From: Sutterella sp. UBA4713
GTDB taxonomy: Bacteria; Pseudomonadota; Gammaproteobacteria; Burkholderiales; Burkholderiaceae_F
NCBI GenBank assembly: GCA_002404465.1
Contig: DHJT01000036.1
Span: 1-6,854 of the forward strand
DNA length: 6,854 bases
Direction of reading: 5' to 3'
Shown in pieces: positions 6,651-6,854 of the stretch (position 1 is the stretch's first letter; the number at the start of each line of letters is the position of its first letter). The notes below the pieces were generated by a model that saw only the letters and a list, made by a program, of their open reading frames with translations, did no database searches and was not told the origin of the DNA. A program made the position numbers and the translations under genes.

Positions 6651-6655
6651 GGAGG
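6651..6655 (+). promoter_or_regulatory. Ribosome binding site of sspB
   Basis: GGAGG lies six bases before the ATG at 6662. It fixes the start of the truncated sspB gene and is the strongest Shine-Dalgarno sequence on the plus strand of the window. Confidence 0.7.
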
Positions 6656-6661
6656 TATCTC

Positions 6662-6854
6662 ATGCGTGATGTCTACATCGGGCCGCTCTCAAAGGAGTCC
6701 TTTCGCGTGCACCTTATTCGCGCGCTCCTTGATTGGTGCGAAGATGAGGGGTTCACCCCGTACGTTGCGATTTCCGTAGATGATGCCTGTGTCGTTCCGC
6801 AGGAATATGTCAATCCGGACAACACGATTGTGCTGTGTGTCTCGACTCTCGCAA
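6662..6854 (+). CDS. sspB: ClpXP protease adaptor SspB, N-terminal part (cut by window edge)
   Basis: SspB binds the ssrA degradation tag on proteins released from stalled ribosomes and delivers them to the ClpXP protease. Only 64 codons are present. The visible part (SFRVHLIRALLDWCEDEGFT, PYVAISVDDACVVPQEYV, then NTIVLCVST) matches the SspB substrate-binding fold: the helix LIRALxxWCxDxGxTPY, a V-D turn, and the VPxEYV strand. The C-terminal linker and ClpX-binding tail lie beyond the edge. It follows sspA by 31 bases, in line with a shared transcript. A few extra residues precede the conserved helix compared with E. coli, which is ordinary N-terminal variation. Confidence 0.92.
   Translation, partial: MRDVYIGPLSKESFRVHLIRALLDWCEDEGFTPYVAISVDDACVVPQEYVNPDNTIVLCVSTLA

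Overview
The window looks like a betaproteobacterial chromosome, most likely an anaerobic or microaerophilic gut member of the Burkholderiales such as the Sutterella/Parasutterella group. The clues are strongly betaproteobacterial SspA and SspB sequences, a NIF3-family gene just upstream of sspA, and mid-range GC by eye. In many Burkholderiales the cytochrome bc1 genes petABC sit between NIF3 and sspA; here that place holds only a short intergenic region. The taxonomic call is inference from gene order and protein flavour.

Region 1 (1-1396, minus strand) is the 5' part of a large trimeric autotransporter adhesin (YadA/Hia type) that runs off the left edge. It has a signal peptide, a YadA-like head of SIAIG/AVG repeats, a neck (QIIHVAAGSEDTDAVNVAQL), and the start of a stalk with a second neck. 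The signal-peptide frame and the adhesin frame are separated by a run of nine G (plus-strand C, 1334-1342) placed exactly at the signal-peptide end. As written, the signal-peptide frame stops at once. One more G or two fewer would join the frames. This is the layout of a slipped-strand phase-variable surface protein caught in the OFF state, and it is the most interesting signal here.

Region 2 (about 1397-1795) is the divergent intergenic region between the adhesin and hemA. It holds a possible 40-codon minus-strand small ORF with a ribosome binding site almost identical to that of the adhesin, and a hemA promoter candidate with a perfect TATAAT.

Region 3 (1796-5786, plus strand) is a tight housekeeping operon: hemA (glutamyl-tRNA reductase), prfA (release factor 1), prmC (the methyltransferase for the GGQ glutamine of RF1) and a NIF3/YbgI-family metal protein. 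prfA and prmC overlap by one base (TAATG), which fits coupled synthesis of the enzyme and its substrate.

Region 4 (5787-6024) is an AT-rich gap with a nested hairpin, a T-rich tract and a TATAAT box ahead of the next operon. Region 5 (6025-6854) is sspA (RNA polymerase-associated stress regulator) and the first 64 codons of sspB (ClpXP adaptor).
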